64,000 nt of DNA. Origin: Planoprotostelium fungivorum (lineage: Eukaryota; Evosea; Variosea; Cavosteliida; Cavosteliaceae). This document shows, piece after piece, positions 11,777 through 20,606 of this stretch (positions are counted from its first letter, which is position 1; each line of letters opens with the position of its first letter). The position numbers and the translations under genes were made by a program. The DNA lies in contig MDYQ01000463.1 of NCBI GenBank assembly GCA_003024175.1, positions 81,136 to 145,135 on the forward strand, written 5' to 3'. The notes beneath the pieces were generated by a model that did no database searches, had not been told where the DNA came from, and saw only the letters and a list, made by a program, of their open reading frames with translations.

Positions 11777-12146
11777 CCAGGAATGGGTATTTGAGTGAGT
11801 GAGTGACCCCCCTGTTAAGTGAGTATTTGAGTATTCTGAGGATAGGATACTCAAATACTCATGACAGTAGTCATCGCACGTGCGATGAGACGGCGTCCCA
11901 CCTGAGAGAGGAAGGTGCATCCGAGCAGGAGCCCAACAACAAGACGAAGGATATTGCATCAACAAAGGTGGATCGTGTGTGATCGTCTTCATCACACGAT
12001 GTGATTGGTGATGTGATGTGACATGTGTTGCCGTCATGTGATGAACGAACGTACTGCATCATATCTAGAATGAGTATTGATGAGTGAGTATCATCCTAAA
12101 TGAGTGAGTATTCGATGGAATACGATACTCAAATACCCATTCCTGG
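11777..12146. mobile_element. 370-bp MITE-like element with terminal inverted repeats and 6-bp target duplication
   Basis: The left end reads CCAGGAATGGGTATTTGAGT and the right end is its exact 20-bp reverse complement. Both ends are flanked by the direct repeat CTATAA (11771-11776 and 12147-12152), a target-site duplication. Inside lie a hairpin (arms 11821-11834 and 11847-11860, 14 bp perfect, repeating the TTTGAGT terminal motif), a perfect 16-bp palindrome CATCGCACGTGCGATG at 11872-11887, and GAGT-rich subterminal runs near both ends. There is no transposase frame, so this is a non-autonomous DNA transposon. Superfamily not assigned; a 6-bp TSD is not diagnostic. It sits between two small genes, just upstream of the one starting at 12209. 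Confidence 0.85.
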
Positions 12147-12208
12147 CTATAACATCAGAATCTGACCAGCAGTGATTGGAGATTGATGATTCTGAGGCTC
12201 GAGCATCG

Positions 12209-12693
12209 ATGTCGGAGGAGGCATGGATCGAACAACATGCAGATGGAGAGCTGGTGAACATCTCATCTCATCTTCCACTACGACACCATCGTTCATGTAC
12301 TACATAAAACCAACTGCAGGCATTAGGGCTTCTCTTCCTCACTATTATCAAGAGTGAGCATAGCTCCACTCCTTCGTCATCACTTGCACGTCATTGACAG
12401 GTGATCGTCACGACGAACTCTGTGGTGAATATCACATCAGTGGCTTCACGATAGAGGTGAGTGTCATCCATGCAAGGTGAGGTGAATTTATTGAATTACC
12501 TTAGCTGCCAACAGAGACAATGATCCTCCCACAGAGAAGATGTTCGATGAATAACACTACCTTTCAGGTGATGCTGATGATGATGAAGGAAGAAGAGGTT
12601 CTGGCTTATCTTCTCTGGTTTAATGATCACGATATACAACAACAGGAGGGTCAACTTCGCCAATTGGAAGTGGAGGACACCGAAAAATGTTGA
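12209..12693 (+). CDS. Hypothetical small acidic protein (about 107 aa)
   Basis: Five exons join in phase through GTGAA, GTGAG and GTGAG introns. They run from ATG 12209 (MSEEAWIEQHADGEL) through ALGLLFLTIIK, a CGEYHISGFTIELP segment and LPQRRCSMNNTTFQ to a helix-rich C-terminus (EEEVLAYLLWFNDHDIQQQE) ending ...EVEDTEKC at 12691-12693. A polyadenylation-like AATAAA follows at about 12737. The protein is not recognised; its N-terminal helix is hydrophobic but short of a clear TM. The inverted-repeat element ends 56 bp before the start-side flank, so the element may contribute promoter sequence. The opposite-strand frame at 12620-12847 is treated as a shadow. Confidence 0.6.
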
Positions 12694-12917
12694 CCAATAC
12701 CTTCGAAGTTGATGACTTACAGATGAAAGCGGAGAATTTGAATAAAACCTGTTGCAAAGGAGAGATCGGGGTCTCCTTTTCGTCCAGTTGGTACTTGACG
12801 ATTCGAGACGCCACCAGGGTGACGGCTGTGCACAGACGAACTCTCATAAAGCCAACGCAGTGAATACGAGAGAAGAGGAGGACACAGAGTAGAGAATAAA
12901 GACTTTGATTTATTCGA

Positions 12918-13305
12918 TCAGAGGGGGAGTTGAGCGTAGAATATGATGTCGTCGGGCAGATTTCCCTCCATCTTCTTGGAGAAGAACTCAGTCAGGAACT
13001 TACCATTGATCAAGTGGGTGTCCGTTGGGTAATCCACCTGTCACCGTCAGCACAAATAACACACGAGAGTTTAGACAACACAAGAGAAGAGACAACACGA
13101 GTATGAATAACAAACGAGAGAGGAATCAACTCACCTTATACTCCAAGAGCCAATCGGGCTTTCGCTGTTGCCCAGCATCATAGAATGGCAACTCGTATCC
13201 CAGCAGTTTGAACGGAGTACCCTTGATCAGCTCCTCAATCGTCTCGTAAGAGAAGTCCTTGCAATGGGGAGTAAAGACCAAGCTGAAGACGTCTGACCTG
13301 GTCAT
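12918..13305 (-). CDS. Hypothetical protein (about 96 aa), two exons
   Basis: ATG 13305 (MTRSDVFSLVFTPHCKDFSY) runs to a GTGAG donor at about 13134; the second exon starts VDYPTDTHLINGKF and ends ...FYAQLPL, stop 12918-12920. The intron is about 100 nt, long for this locus. A mixed alpha/beta cytosolic protein with several aromatic residues; family not recognised. The tRNA-Phe gene lies only 46 bp upstream on the same strand, so the promoter of this gene must overlap or flank the tRNA. An open frame continues upstream through the tRNA but is an artefact. Confidence 0.6.
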
Positions 13306-13351
13306 GTTCTCCGTGTCGCCTGTGTCAATCAGTCTCTTACAAAAGTAAAAA

Positions 13352-13424
13352 TGCCACAAACGTGGATCGAACACGTGACCTTTAGATCTTCAGTCTAACG
13401 CTCTCCCAACTGAGCTATTGCGGC
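13352..13424 (-). tRNA. tRNA-Phe(GAA): tRNA-Phe (anticodon GAA)
   Basis: On the minus strand the 73-nt sequence begins GCCGCAATAGCTCAGTTGGG and folds as a full cloverleaf. The acceptor stem GCCGCAA/TTGTGGC has one G-U pair. The D arm is GCTC...GAGC. The anticodon stem TTAGA/TCTAA carries loop CTGAAGA with anticodon GAA. The T arm ACGTG-TTCGATC-CACGT holds the B-box TTCGATC, and the discriminator is A. No intron. The A-box and B-box are intact, and a T5 run right after the discriminator is a Pol III terminator. Confidence 0.97.
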
Positions 13425-13526
13425 TTACGTCATCGGGTAAGAGCTTGTTACATGTTGTGTAACATGTCAGTCTAATATCACATCCAGGCTTCTTCTTTGA
13501 TTAACGTACACAGAAGACAGCACGAT

Positions 13527-14018
13527 CTAAACTAATAGGTATTCTATTGCATATACCAAAGCGCGTGTGTGCCTCTGTAATTCTGCTGGACTGAGCTCAA
13601 AGTCCATCTCATGCGTCAGACTGTTCCTTGCTTTTTTGGCTGCGTATATTCCATCTAACTGCTGTCGAGAAAATAGCTGCTTCCCTTTGTTCTTCAAGTG
13701 TTGTGACACACTCAGATTAGAATTGTCTCCTGAGATGCAATCAATCATACGGTTAATCATCAAAGTTGTGTCACCCCCGTGATGTCGAAGACAGAATTCG
13801 AATATCCTGAAGGTTTGTAAGAACCTCTCTTTCGGTTGTCTGATCTTGTCGCACTGTGTCAGTTGTCCTTTCGCTTTATCTTGCCAGGCTTTCGGTCCAT
13901 GCTCTCTGTTGTGAGCATTGTAATATCCAACGATGAGGATTAAGACAACGACAACACTGATCTGGATGAGAGGTGCCAAGTAGCTCTGAGGCGGACGTCC
14001 TGCACGTATCTTTGTCAT
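13527..14018 (-). CDS. Membrane-anchored HEPN-like protein (putative RX4H RNase motif), intronless
   Basis: Start ATG 14018 (MTKIRAGRPP), 163 residues, single exon. An N-terminal TM helix (PLIQISVVVVLILIVGYY) anchors a soluble C-terminal domain. The C-terminal helices read LDGIYAAKKARNSLTHEMDF: Arg-Asn-x3-His is the RX4-6H signature of HEPN domains, followed by a hydrophobic helix (RALVYAIEYLLV) typical of the fold. HEPN domains are four-helix bundles often acting as metal-independent RNases in defence and RNA processing, but many are inactive. A frame upstream of 14018 has only non-ATG starts. Lack of introns, in contrast with nearly all neighbours, may hint at horizontal origin or retroposition. 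It lies between a BAP31-like gene and tRNA-Phe, all on the minus strand. Domain call is by motif and helix pattern only. Confidence 0.55.
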   Translation of the reverse strand: MTKIRAGRPPQSYLAPLIQISVVVVLILIVGYYNAHNREHGPKAWQDKAKGQLTQCDKIRQPKERFLQTFRIFEFCLRHHGGDTTLMINRMIDCISGDNSNLSVSQHLKNKGKQLFSRQQLDGIYAAKKARNSLTHEMDFELSPAELQRHTRALVYAIEYLLV

Positions 14019-14163
14019 CTGAATCAGATGTTGCGTTGGTGATTTGAACAAAAATTATCCAAAACGGTGATCACTCGATCTGTTGAATAAAGACATCGAG
14101 CCTCTCGTTCTCAGTCGAAGACGAAAGACTTCAAGTGAGCCGTTAAGGGTGTGACGTGGACGT

Positions 14164-14732
14164 TTATTGTGCCTTGGCAGAGGTAGAGCGCTTTCTGAAC
14201 TCAGCCAACTCGCGTCTCTCGGCAATGTGCGACTTCAATAAAGAAGACATTCTCATGATGATCCTGTGCTTGATCAGAATTCACTTTGACAGCCATGTAA
14301 AAGAACATTTTGTTAAAGATAGAGTGATCTCACAAAAAGAGGGTCAGAGTGAAGGCACAGAGGTAAAAGTTTCTCTCCGATCTGAACTTCTGTCCTCTGT
14401 GGTGCTCAATCTCGGCGTGGGTCAATTTGTCTATGACTCTACGCTCTTCCTTGTACATCTTGTACGTCTGATCTATCACGTCGATCAGATCATTCTAGAA
14501 AAGACGTCATGGCACGAATTCACCTCCAGTGAAGAGAGCAAGGATCACAAAGACAATTCGTGTTGCCTTCAGTGTGAGAACTTGAAGGAGGTTCTCTACG
14601 AGGTTGTCTGTGATACATTTAATGAAATCTCTCTGTAGATGTCAGCTCACCAGGGACATATGGGAAGAGTAGTACGACCAAGAAGATGGCCTCTACCATG
14701 AGAAGAAGAAGGACTGCATAAAATTCGAACAT
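14164..14732 (-). CDS. BAP31/BAP29-like ER membrane protein
   Basis: Four exons from ATG 14732. TM1 is EFYAVLLLLMVEAIFLVVLL followed by FPYVP. A 43-nt GTGAG intron leads to DNLVENLLQVLTLKATRIVF with TM2 (VFVILALFTG). The luminal/cytosolic linker (YKEERRVIDKLTHAEIEHHR) precedes the RNFYLCAFTLTLFL segment, which matches the family's conserved 'RAQRNLYIAGF' region as TM3. The last exon gives a short basic tail ending ...STSAKAQ, stop 14164-14166. BAP31 homologues (Yet proteins in yeast) are three-TM ER cargo/quality-control factors; the long C-terminal coiled coil of animals is absent here. The plus strand is open for 160 codons across the gene and was rejected as antisense. Confidence 0.8.
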
Positions 14733-14857
14733 GATGGGTGTGCGTTGATTTGTTTCTGTGAGTTACACAAGCGGTAATCATCGTTGTAGAATTGATCACG
14801 TGACCACAATACTTGGACAGAAAATCTTGAGAAGTTCGGGATAGACAGAGAAAGAAC

Positions 14858-16610
14858 ATGGCAGGAGGAAAAGCTAACCAAGTCACCAAGAACAAGAGAG
14901 TCTTACAGAGACATCAGCCTTTGCAATCACAGATCGAAGAATCAGAGAAGACATCGAAGCCGATCAAGCAGAGAGCACAGAAGGGAAAGAGAGTCGAAGA
15001 GGATGATGCTCAAGAAGTCGACGCCGCCTTGTCCGCAAAGATCTTGAGTGCCGCCAGACAGCAGTTCAGTGAAGAGCAAGATGAGAGGTGAGAAGATGAA
15101 GCTTGGATAACCTATCGCATGTTCCTCTGGCGATTGATGCGTTAACGATGATTCTCATCTTTATCATCAGGAGAAAGAATAAGCCATTGACGCCCGTGAA
15201 GCCACAACTGATGCAAGAAGACGATTCTGATGAGGAAGAGATCGACGAAGAAGAATACGAGGAAGTCGAGGAAGTTGTGAGTATCACATCATCACCTCCC
15301 GATTCTTCGTGACCTGATCCACCGAAACAGGAGCTGTCAGAAGAAGATGCGAAGGCTTTCGAGGCTTTCTTTCCCAAAGAAACAGCCAAGAGACAGACAT
15401 TAGGAGACATCATCATGTCCAAGATGGCCGAAGCCAAGGGTGAAATTACAGCCGAACAAGTGAGACACCTCATCTCTAAGACATCACTCATCCCTCTCAG
15501 GCACAACAACACATTGGAAGTCAATTTAGCCCCAAAGTCGTTCAAGTCTACACCAGGTGACTCCAAAACATCATCATCAACATCATCATCTCGTGCTCAT
15601 CTTTGCAGCGTCGGAAAGTTGTTAGCCAACTACTCGATCGGTAAGATACCCAAGGCATTCAAAATGATTCCTTCTCTCGAGAAATGGGAAGAGGTGAGAA
15701 GATGATGATGTCGAGTCTTGTCACTGACGAGATCAGCTGTTGTACTTGACCAACCCAGACGAGTGGACACCGAATGCAATGTATCAAGCCGTTCGTCTCT
15801 TCTCTTCCATCATGTCGCCCGAGATCGCGCAGAGGTGATGATCTGTCTTTCTTTCTCTGTCGTTTGACTTGACTTGTCTTCTCCTTATTCATCTCATTCA
15901 GATTCTACAACCTCATCCTCCTGCCCGCCGTTCTCAGTGACATAGAGGAACACAAGAAGCTGAATTTCCACTACTACCAAGCTCTCAAAAAGTGTCTCTA
16001 CAAGCCCGCCGCTTTCTTCAAGGGCATCATGCTTCCCCTCGTCGAGGTGACATACACAACTCCATCATCATCATCTCATCGCATCATCATCATCATCTCA
16101 TCATCTCACCGCTCCATCAGTCCGGAGACTGTCAATTGAGAGAGGCCACCATCATCTGCAGTATCTTGGGAAAGACTTCCGTTCCCGTGCTCCACTCTTC
16201 CGCTGCCCTCCTCAAACTGGCTGAGATGGATTACAGTCCAGCCCTGGCCATGTTCATCGGTACATTACTGCAGAAGAAATATGCCCTGCCCTACCGGTGA
16301 GAAGAGAGATTTCGCTCCGGAGCAAACTTGGTCTGACGCAAATTTCAGAGTCGTAGACGCAGTGGTGAACCATTTCTTAGCCGTGACGAACAGCAACGAG
16401 CTGATGCCTGTACTGTGGCACAGAGCCTTCCTCACTTTCATTCAGAGGTACAGATCGGACCTCCTGCCCGAACAGAAGCAGGCCATTCACAAGTTGATCA
16501 AGGCGCAACCACACGAGTTCTTCACGTTTGAAGTGAGGAGAGAGCTGGCGAATTCGGTCAATCGAGGCGAGGCACCGACGGCTGCGACGTCAACGGCCAT
16601 GGACATCTGA
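14858..16610 (+). CDS. BYSL: Bystin (40S ribosome assembly factor, Enp1)
   Basis: About eight exons from ATG 14858 ([13 protein letters not shown]) to TGA 16608-16610. The N-terminal third is charged, with an acidic run (15220-15275). The bystin core follows: [109 protein letters not shown] and LPVLWH-like [18 protein letters not shown]. These match the conserved helical repeat domain along its full length. Bystin/Enp1 binds pre-40S particles and is needed for 18S rRNA maturation in nucleolus and cytoplasm. Introns start GTGAG and end AG. Start is 125 bp from the divergent BAP31-like gene, so the two share a promoter region. Confidence 0.95.
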
Positions 16611-16851
16611 GAGAGTGAAGTGATGTGAAGATGAAGAGGGGACGTCGAGGACAGACGTGGTTTTTGAATAGAAGATGATGTCGGGGAGAGATTTTCTATT
16701 ATCGCCTGAGCGGTCGCATCAGCTGTCCGAAGTGTGATGGCTGTTTAAAGGTCTTCAACGTAAGCGTCGATCGTCCAGATCGGCTCCCTTTCATCACCCA
16801 AAATGAAGAAGAGGATAGAAAAAACAAACAAACGTTTATGTCTCATCCGAA

Positions 16852-17380
16852 TCACTTTCCAGTGGGGATGGAATCATCGGAGGAGGAGGACTCGGTGGTG
16901 GAGACTTGTCCAGTGCAAGGACCAGCAGTGCAGAGAAAGACAACGTGGCAGCTGACACGGGGAATGAAGTTGGGGGCACAGTCCAAGACGGCGGCATTCT
17001 GTTGATCGTCCCAGAAACCCTTGCATGCTCCTCTTCCAGAAGCATCCATTGTCATGTTACCGGTGTTGAGGTCGATGGTTCCGGTGGTGGTGACGTACTT
17101 GTCGGGGTTGGTAGGGGTCATGGCCAGAGTTCCATTGTCGCTGACGCTGTTGTACGTGTTGTCGAAGTAAGGGTCGCAGCTTCTACCGAGGATACGGCTG
17201 CATTTGCAGTCTCCACGGGTGTAGACACCGCTGGGGTCTTTTGGTACGGCCACGGCTGATCGGGATGTTAGAATCAGGAAAGGTGATTGAAACATCCAGT
17301 CGGATGAGAGTCTGCGAATAGATTGACTACTTACCGATGGCGGCGAAGAGGAAGATAGCGACAGCAAGCGACTTGATCAT
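16852..17380 (-). CDS. Secreted protein with Ser-rich C-terminus
   Basis: Exon 1 (ATG 17380) encodes a clear signal peptide, MIKSLAVAIFLFAAI-AVA; a 60-80-nt intron then joins VPKDPSGVYTRGDCKCSRIL. The mature part has about nine cysteines (GDCKC, GRSCDPYF, RGACKGFW, LDCAPNF, SCHVVFLC, GPC), three NxT/S glycosylation sites and a beta-rich middle (GTLAMTPTNPDKYVTTTGTI). It ends with a Ser/Asp run (TESSSSDDSIPTGK). Likely an extracellular or cell-wall/cyst protein. The family is not recognised. It is convergent with bystin, 241 bp away. Confidence 0.7.
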
Positions 17381-17935
17381 GGTGATTGTTATCTGATCTG
17401 ACGGTGACGAGTGGTGAAATGGTGTCAGAGGAAAAAAAGAGGTGCACCTCTTCCGACAGAATCAGAAATGGGAGAATAGTTTATCCGCATACACAATACG
17501 ACAGACACCCGTTCCCTACTTGTTTTACCTCCTTCAGGTCGTCACAATCACCTGTGATCGTGACCTGAATTAGGCATAGAACTAGAATCACGTGAGAAAA
17601 GGTCGACCACGCAGACCCGATAAGGATAACTCTTTCACAACTTGACGCATAGTTGTCAATACAGCTGGTTAAGTAGTCCACCAGCATTCACCGGTGAGCA
17701 CGAGCGACCTCACTCTATTGAATCGTATGCGTGACAATACCATTCTATCAACCACTGAGACCGTCCTCAGCCAAGTTGCTTCACATTGTGTCCTCTCTCG
17801 TGGTTGGTTTTGAGCACGGATGAAGAACACCTTTCGGATGTCATTCTCAACTAGGTGCGAAAGCCGGTTTCCTTTCATTTTACCAAACCGCCCGATAGAG
17901 CTTCAGGACCAGCAGCAACACAAAGATCTCACAGC
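17381..17935. promoter_or_regulatory. Divergent spacer with imperfect palindrome
   Basis: 555 bp without a supported exon between the secreted-protein gene (minus) and the first small paralogue (plus). An imperfect inverted repeat around CAGGTCGTCACAATCAC/GTGATCGTGACCTG at 17536-17566 is a candidate regulatory site. No further structure seen. Confidence 0.4.
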
Positions 17936-18280
17936 ATGACGCACAGACACATCCAGCTGGAGGCCCCTACAGAGGCGGCATTCTTAGAGAGGAGGGAGAG
18001 CTTCGATATGCTTCTCGAAGATGTCGAGACTTTGGCCGATACATTGAGATCGAATTGGACGAGAGGCGAGGTGGCAGTAGGATCACCACCACAAACCACA
18101 CGACACATGCTGAGGAGAACGAGAACAGCAAGAGCAGGCAGCCGACGTCCGTCACATTCTTCATCACGGGATGGCAGCCTTATCATGTCCTCCACACCAC
18201 CGAGAACCTACACGGAACCATCCAGGATGAGGCGAACACTCTTGCTAAACGCTTTCGAGAAGCACAACACATGTACATAA
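17936..18280 (+). CDS. Small orphan protein, tandem paralogue A
   Basis: Single exon, ATG 17936, 114 residues. The N-terminus (THRHIQLEAPTEAAFLERRE, then SFDMLLEDVETLADTL) is nearly identical in pattern to the protein 370 bp downstream. The shared helix is followed by a basic, Ser/Arg-rich tail with a second conserved island (TPPRTYTEPSRMRRTLL). Predicted to be a helix plus disordered basic tail; no membrane segment. Family not recognised; the shared domain could be a protein-interaction helix. Shared architecture and order point to a recent duplication. Confidence 0.65.
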   Translation: MTHRHIQLEAPTEAAFLERRESFDMLLEDVETLADTLRSNWTRGEVAVGSPPQTTRHMLRRTRTARAGSRRPSHSSSRDGSLIMSSTPPRTYTEPSRMRRTLLLNAFEKHNTCT

Positions 18281-18646
18281 AAGATATTTTGGAGAACATT
18301 CCACGTTTGTAAAATATTCGGATCATCATCTCGCGAGCATGCATCCGAACCACTCTCATCCTTCATCACACCTCACTCTTCCTTCGAGGTCCAGTGTTGC
18401 TGCTTCCCGGTCTGTAGACATCAGACAGGTGAGCTCCCTTTCAAAGGTCAACATCGGGCGTTGCTTTTCATCCAGTCTCGGGTAACCGATGCAACCCCAA
18501 TAGTACGCCGATAAGGTGATTTCGCGAAACACGGGAGAACAGATTTCTCCGTTGGCTGAGAAAGGCTCAGTCTCAACAAGAAGCAGATCGACCAGCCGAT
18601 CGCCCCGTCTTTGCCTCGCACCTGACACATACCACCTCTATCTGCC

Positions 18647-18922
18647 ATGACTCAACACCGCCATAACCAGCTGGAGGCACCATCAGAGAGAGCCTTTCTA
18701 GAACGAAGGGACAGTTTTGATGCGTTGCTCATGGAAGCAGACACAATGGCAGACGATCTGACGAATCATTGGACGAAGGGAGAGATCGATGGATCACCGA
18801 GACAACAGTCACGGAATATCTTGCTCAGGACGAGGAGGAGAAGAAACTCGACGTCATTGACCAGACCAAAAGACTTCATCTTCCCACCGAGAGCACAAAC
18901 AGACCCGGGGAAGACTTTCTGA
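18647..18922 (+). CDS. Small orphan protein, tandem paralogue B
   Basis: Single exon, ATG 18647, 91 residues. It begins MTQHRHNQLEAPSERAFLER and continues RDSFDALLMEADTMADDL, aligning without gaps beyond the first residues to paralogue A (about 60 percent identity over some 45 positions by eye). The tail is shorter, with RTRRRRNSTS and the island FPPRAQTDPG matching PPRTYTEP in A. Retention of both ends of the protein while the middle diverges supports coding function in both copies. The 366-bp spacer between the copies holds no exon. Confidence 0.65.
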   Translation: MTQHRHNQLEAPSERAFLERRDSFDALLMEADTMADDLTNHWTKGEIDGSPRQQSRNILLRTRRRRNSTSLTRPKDFIFPPRAQTDPGKTF

Positions 18923-19038
18923 ATGTACAGGATTGCACGTCACGTCGATCATAAAGTTTTGAGTTGAGCAGAAGAGGATGATCCATCATCTGACGAGAAG
19001 ATATTTTGTTGATCAAAATTTCTGTCATCCACGCTGAA

Positions 19039-19598
19039 TCAACGACGGCGATGGTCACACGGAATCATCACGAGTGAGGCAACATTATTGAAGGCTTCCT
19101 GAGAGATAGAGCCACAGGGGAAGACAAGCATTGGAACCGAGTGCTCCCACCTTTGGATGCGTAGTTCCACCAACAGTCCAGATATACCCTCCACCCAACC
19201 CACGCGGTCGCCACTGATTTCTGGTTCTAATGATCTAGTATGATGTGATGGACAGACATATCGTGATCCGATTATTGTCTTTCACCTCTTCAAGTTCAAT
19301 CTTCTTGGATGCCGGACCTCGAAAGGTACTCTTGTCTCGTGCATTTACATATCGACCCATTTCGACATAATGGGCGGCTTTGCCTCTATAGAGCTTCTTG
19401 TCGAGAGCCCCAAAACGACACAGACAGAGGAACAATTATCACCTCACCCTTGAGGTCCCTCTTCCAAATGTAGTATAAGGACGGCAGTAAGGGGTGATTT
19501 CCACACAACACCTTATAGACAACGAGACCATGCGCTATCCTATGATCCTTCTCTCCCACTTCAAACAAAGCCGGCCTCTCATTCTTCAACAGACACAT
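19039..19598 (-). CDS. Hypothetical protein (4 exons)
   Basis: Exons read from ATG 19598: NERPALFEVGEKDHRIAHGL, VVYKVLCGNHPLLPSLYYIW, then KLYRGKAAHYVEMGRYVNAR, then IIRTRNQWRPRGLGGGYIWT, then EAFNNVASLVMIPCDHRRR, stop 19039-19041. All joins are in phase with 46-51-nt introns. The protein is basic in its second half, without a TM segment. Not recognised. The proposed start codon lies 14 bp from the start codon of the divergent Rho GTPase, which is very tight; translation could instead begin at the internal Met of EMGRY (about 19362), making the first exon untranslated. Confidence 0.5.
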
Positions 19599-19612
19599 CC
19601 GATCAACACATC

Positions 19613-20377
19613 ATGAAAACGGTCAAGATCGTCACAGTCGGTGACGGTAATGTAGGGAAGACAAGCCTCCTGATGACATACACCAATGATACCTTTCCTG
19701 GTGGGCTGCAGTCACTTGAATTTGTATTGATTCTCATCAGCGGAATACGTCCCGACTGTCTTTGACAACTTCACGGCGTACATCAACATCGATGGAAACG
19801 CAGCTCATCTGAATCTGTGGGACACTGCAGGCCAGGTAGATCTTCGGCATTCGTCACGATGGTGATCTGACGAGATGGACAGGAGGAATACGACAGACTG
19901 AGAGCCCTTTCTTATCCACAGACAGACGTCTTCCTCTTATGCTTCTCCATCATCTGCCCCGTGAGCTTCAAGAACGTCTCCCAAAAGTGGGCGCCAGAGA
20001 TAAGACACTGTGCGTGAACATCGACACATCCATCGCCTTCACATGTTGACCGTAAGACAGTCTGTCCCGCCGCCAACATTGTGTTGGTTGGAACGAAGAG
20101 TGACGCGAGAGAAGAACACAAACAGAGGGCAAGGTACACTGGAATCCATCCCATCGCATGTGAAGCTGGTGTCTATAAGGCCAGAGAAATCGGAGCGAGG
20201 AAATACATCGAGTGCTCCGCTCTGACTCGAAAGGGACTGAGAGGAGTGGTGAGCGATAGAGGGTGATGGACCATCAAGTTGATGACGAGATAGTTCACGG
20301 AAGCCGTGAGGCCGCTGTTAGTGTCTGGGACTCCACAAGTGAAGAAGAAGAAGGATCCCAATTGCATCATCGTATGA
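19613..20377 (+). CDS. Rac/Rho-family small GTPase
   Basis: Five exons. G1 is [10 protein letters not shown], switch I is [11 protein letters not shown] with the effector-loop Thr, G3 is [15 protein letters not shown]4 is VGTKSD and G5 is ECSALTRKG. The protein ends in a polybasic KKKK stretch followed by CIIV, a CaaX box predicting prenylation and plasma-membrane location. The TKSD in place of TKxD fits Rho members, and the segment [20 protein letters not shown] is typical of Rac/Cdc42. The Rho insert is short and diverged ([20 protein letters not shown]). Rho proteins steer actin and cell motility. Donor of intron 1 is GTGGG, slightly unusual. Confidence 0.93.
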
Positions 20378-20606
20378 GCGAAGGCATGATGACGTTCTTG
20401 TATTTATGTACCATCACCGAAATGTTGAATAAATTATTGTTGTATAACGGATAGAACATCTCGCTGAGCTCTCTTGCTCTTCGGATGGGCTTCTAACAGA
20501 GTCTGTGCTGCCGCAGCTGTTCGATCTTTCTGATAGACAATAAAATGCCACATTTAATTTTATCGAGGAAGTTTCCAAATTGCCTTGTCATTCTGATCGC
20601 GAGCAT

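Noticed and set aside
12620-12847. 75-codon minus-strand ORF, cyclin-like at first glance
   Set aside because: No cyclin-box residues; the plus strand has a five-exon in-phase gene ending here.
13306-13374. Upstream extension of the 12918-13305 protein through the tRNA
   Set aside because: It would translate part of a perfect tRNA-Phe and its terminator.
14156-14638. 160-codon plus-strand ORF
   Set aside because: The minus strand encodes a BAP31-like protein with correctly phased introns over the same bases.
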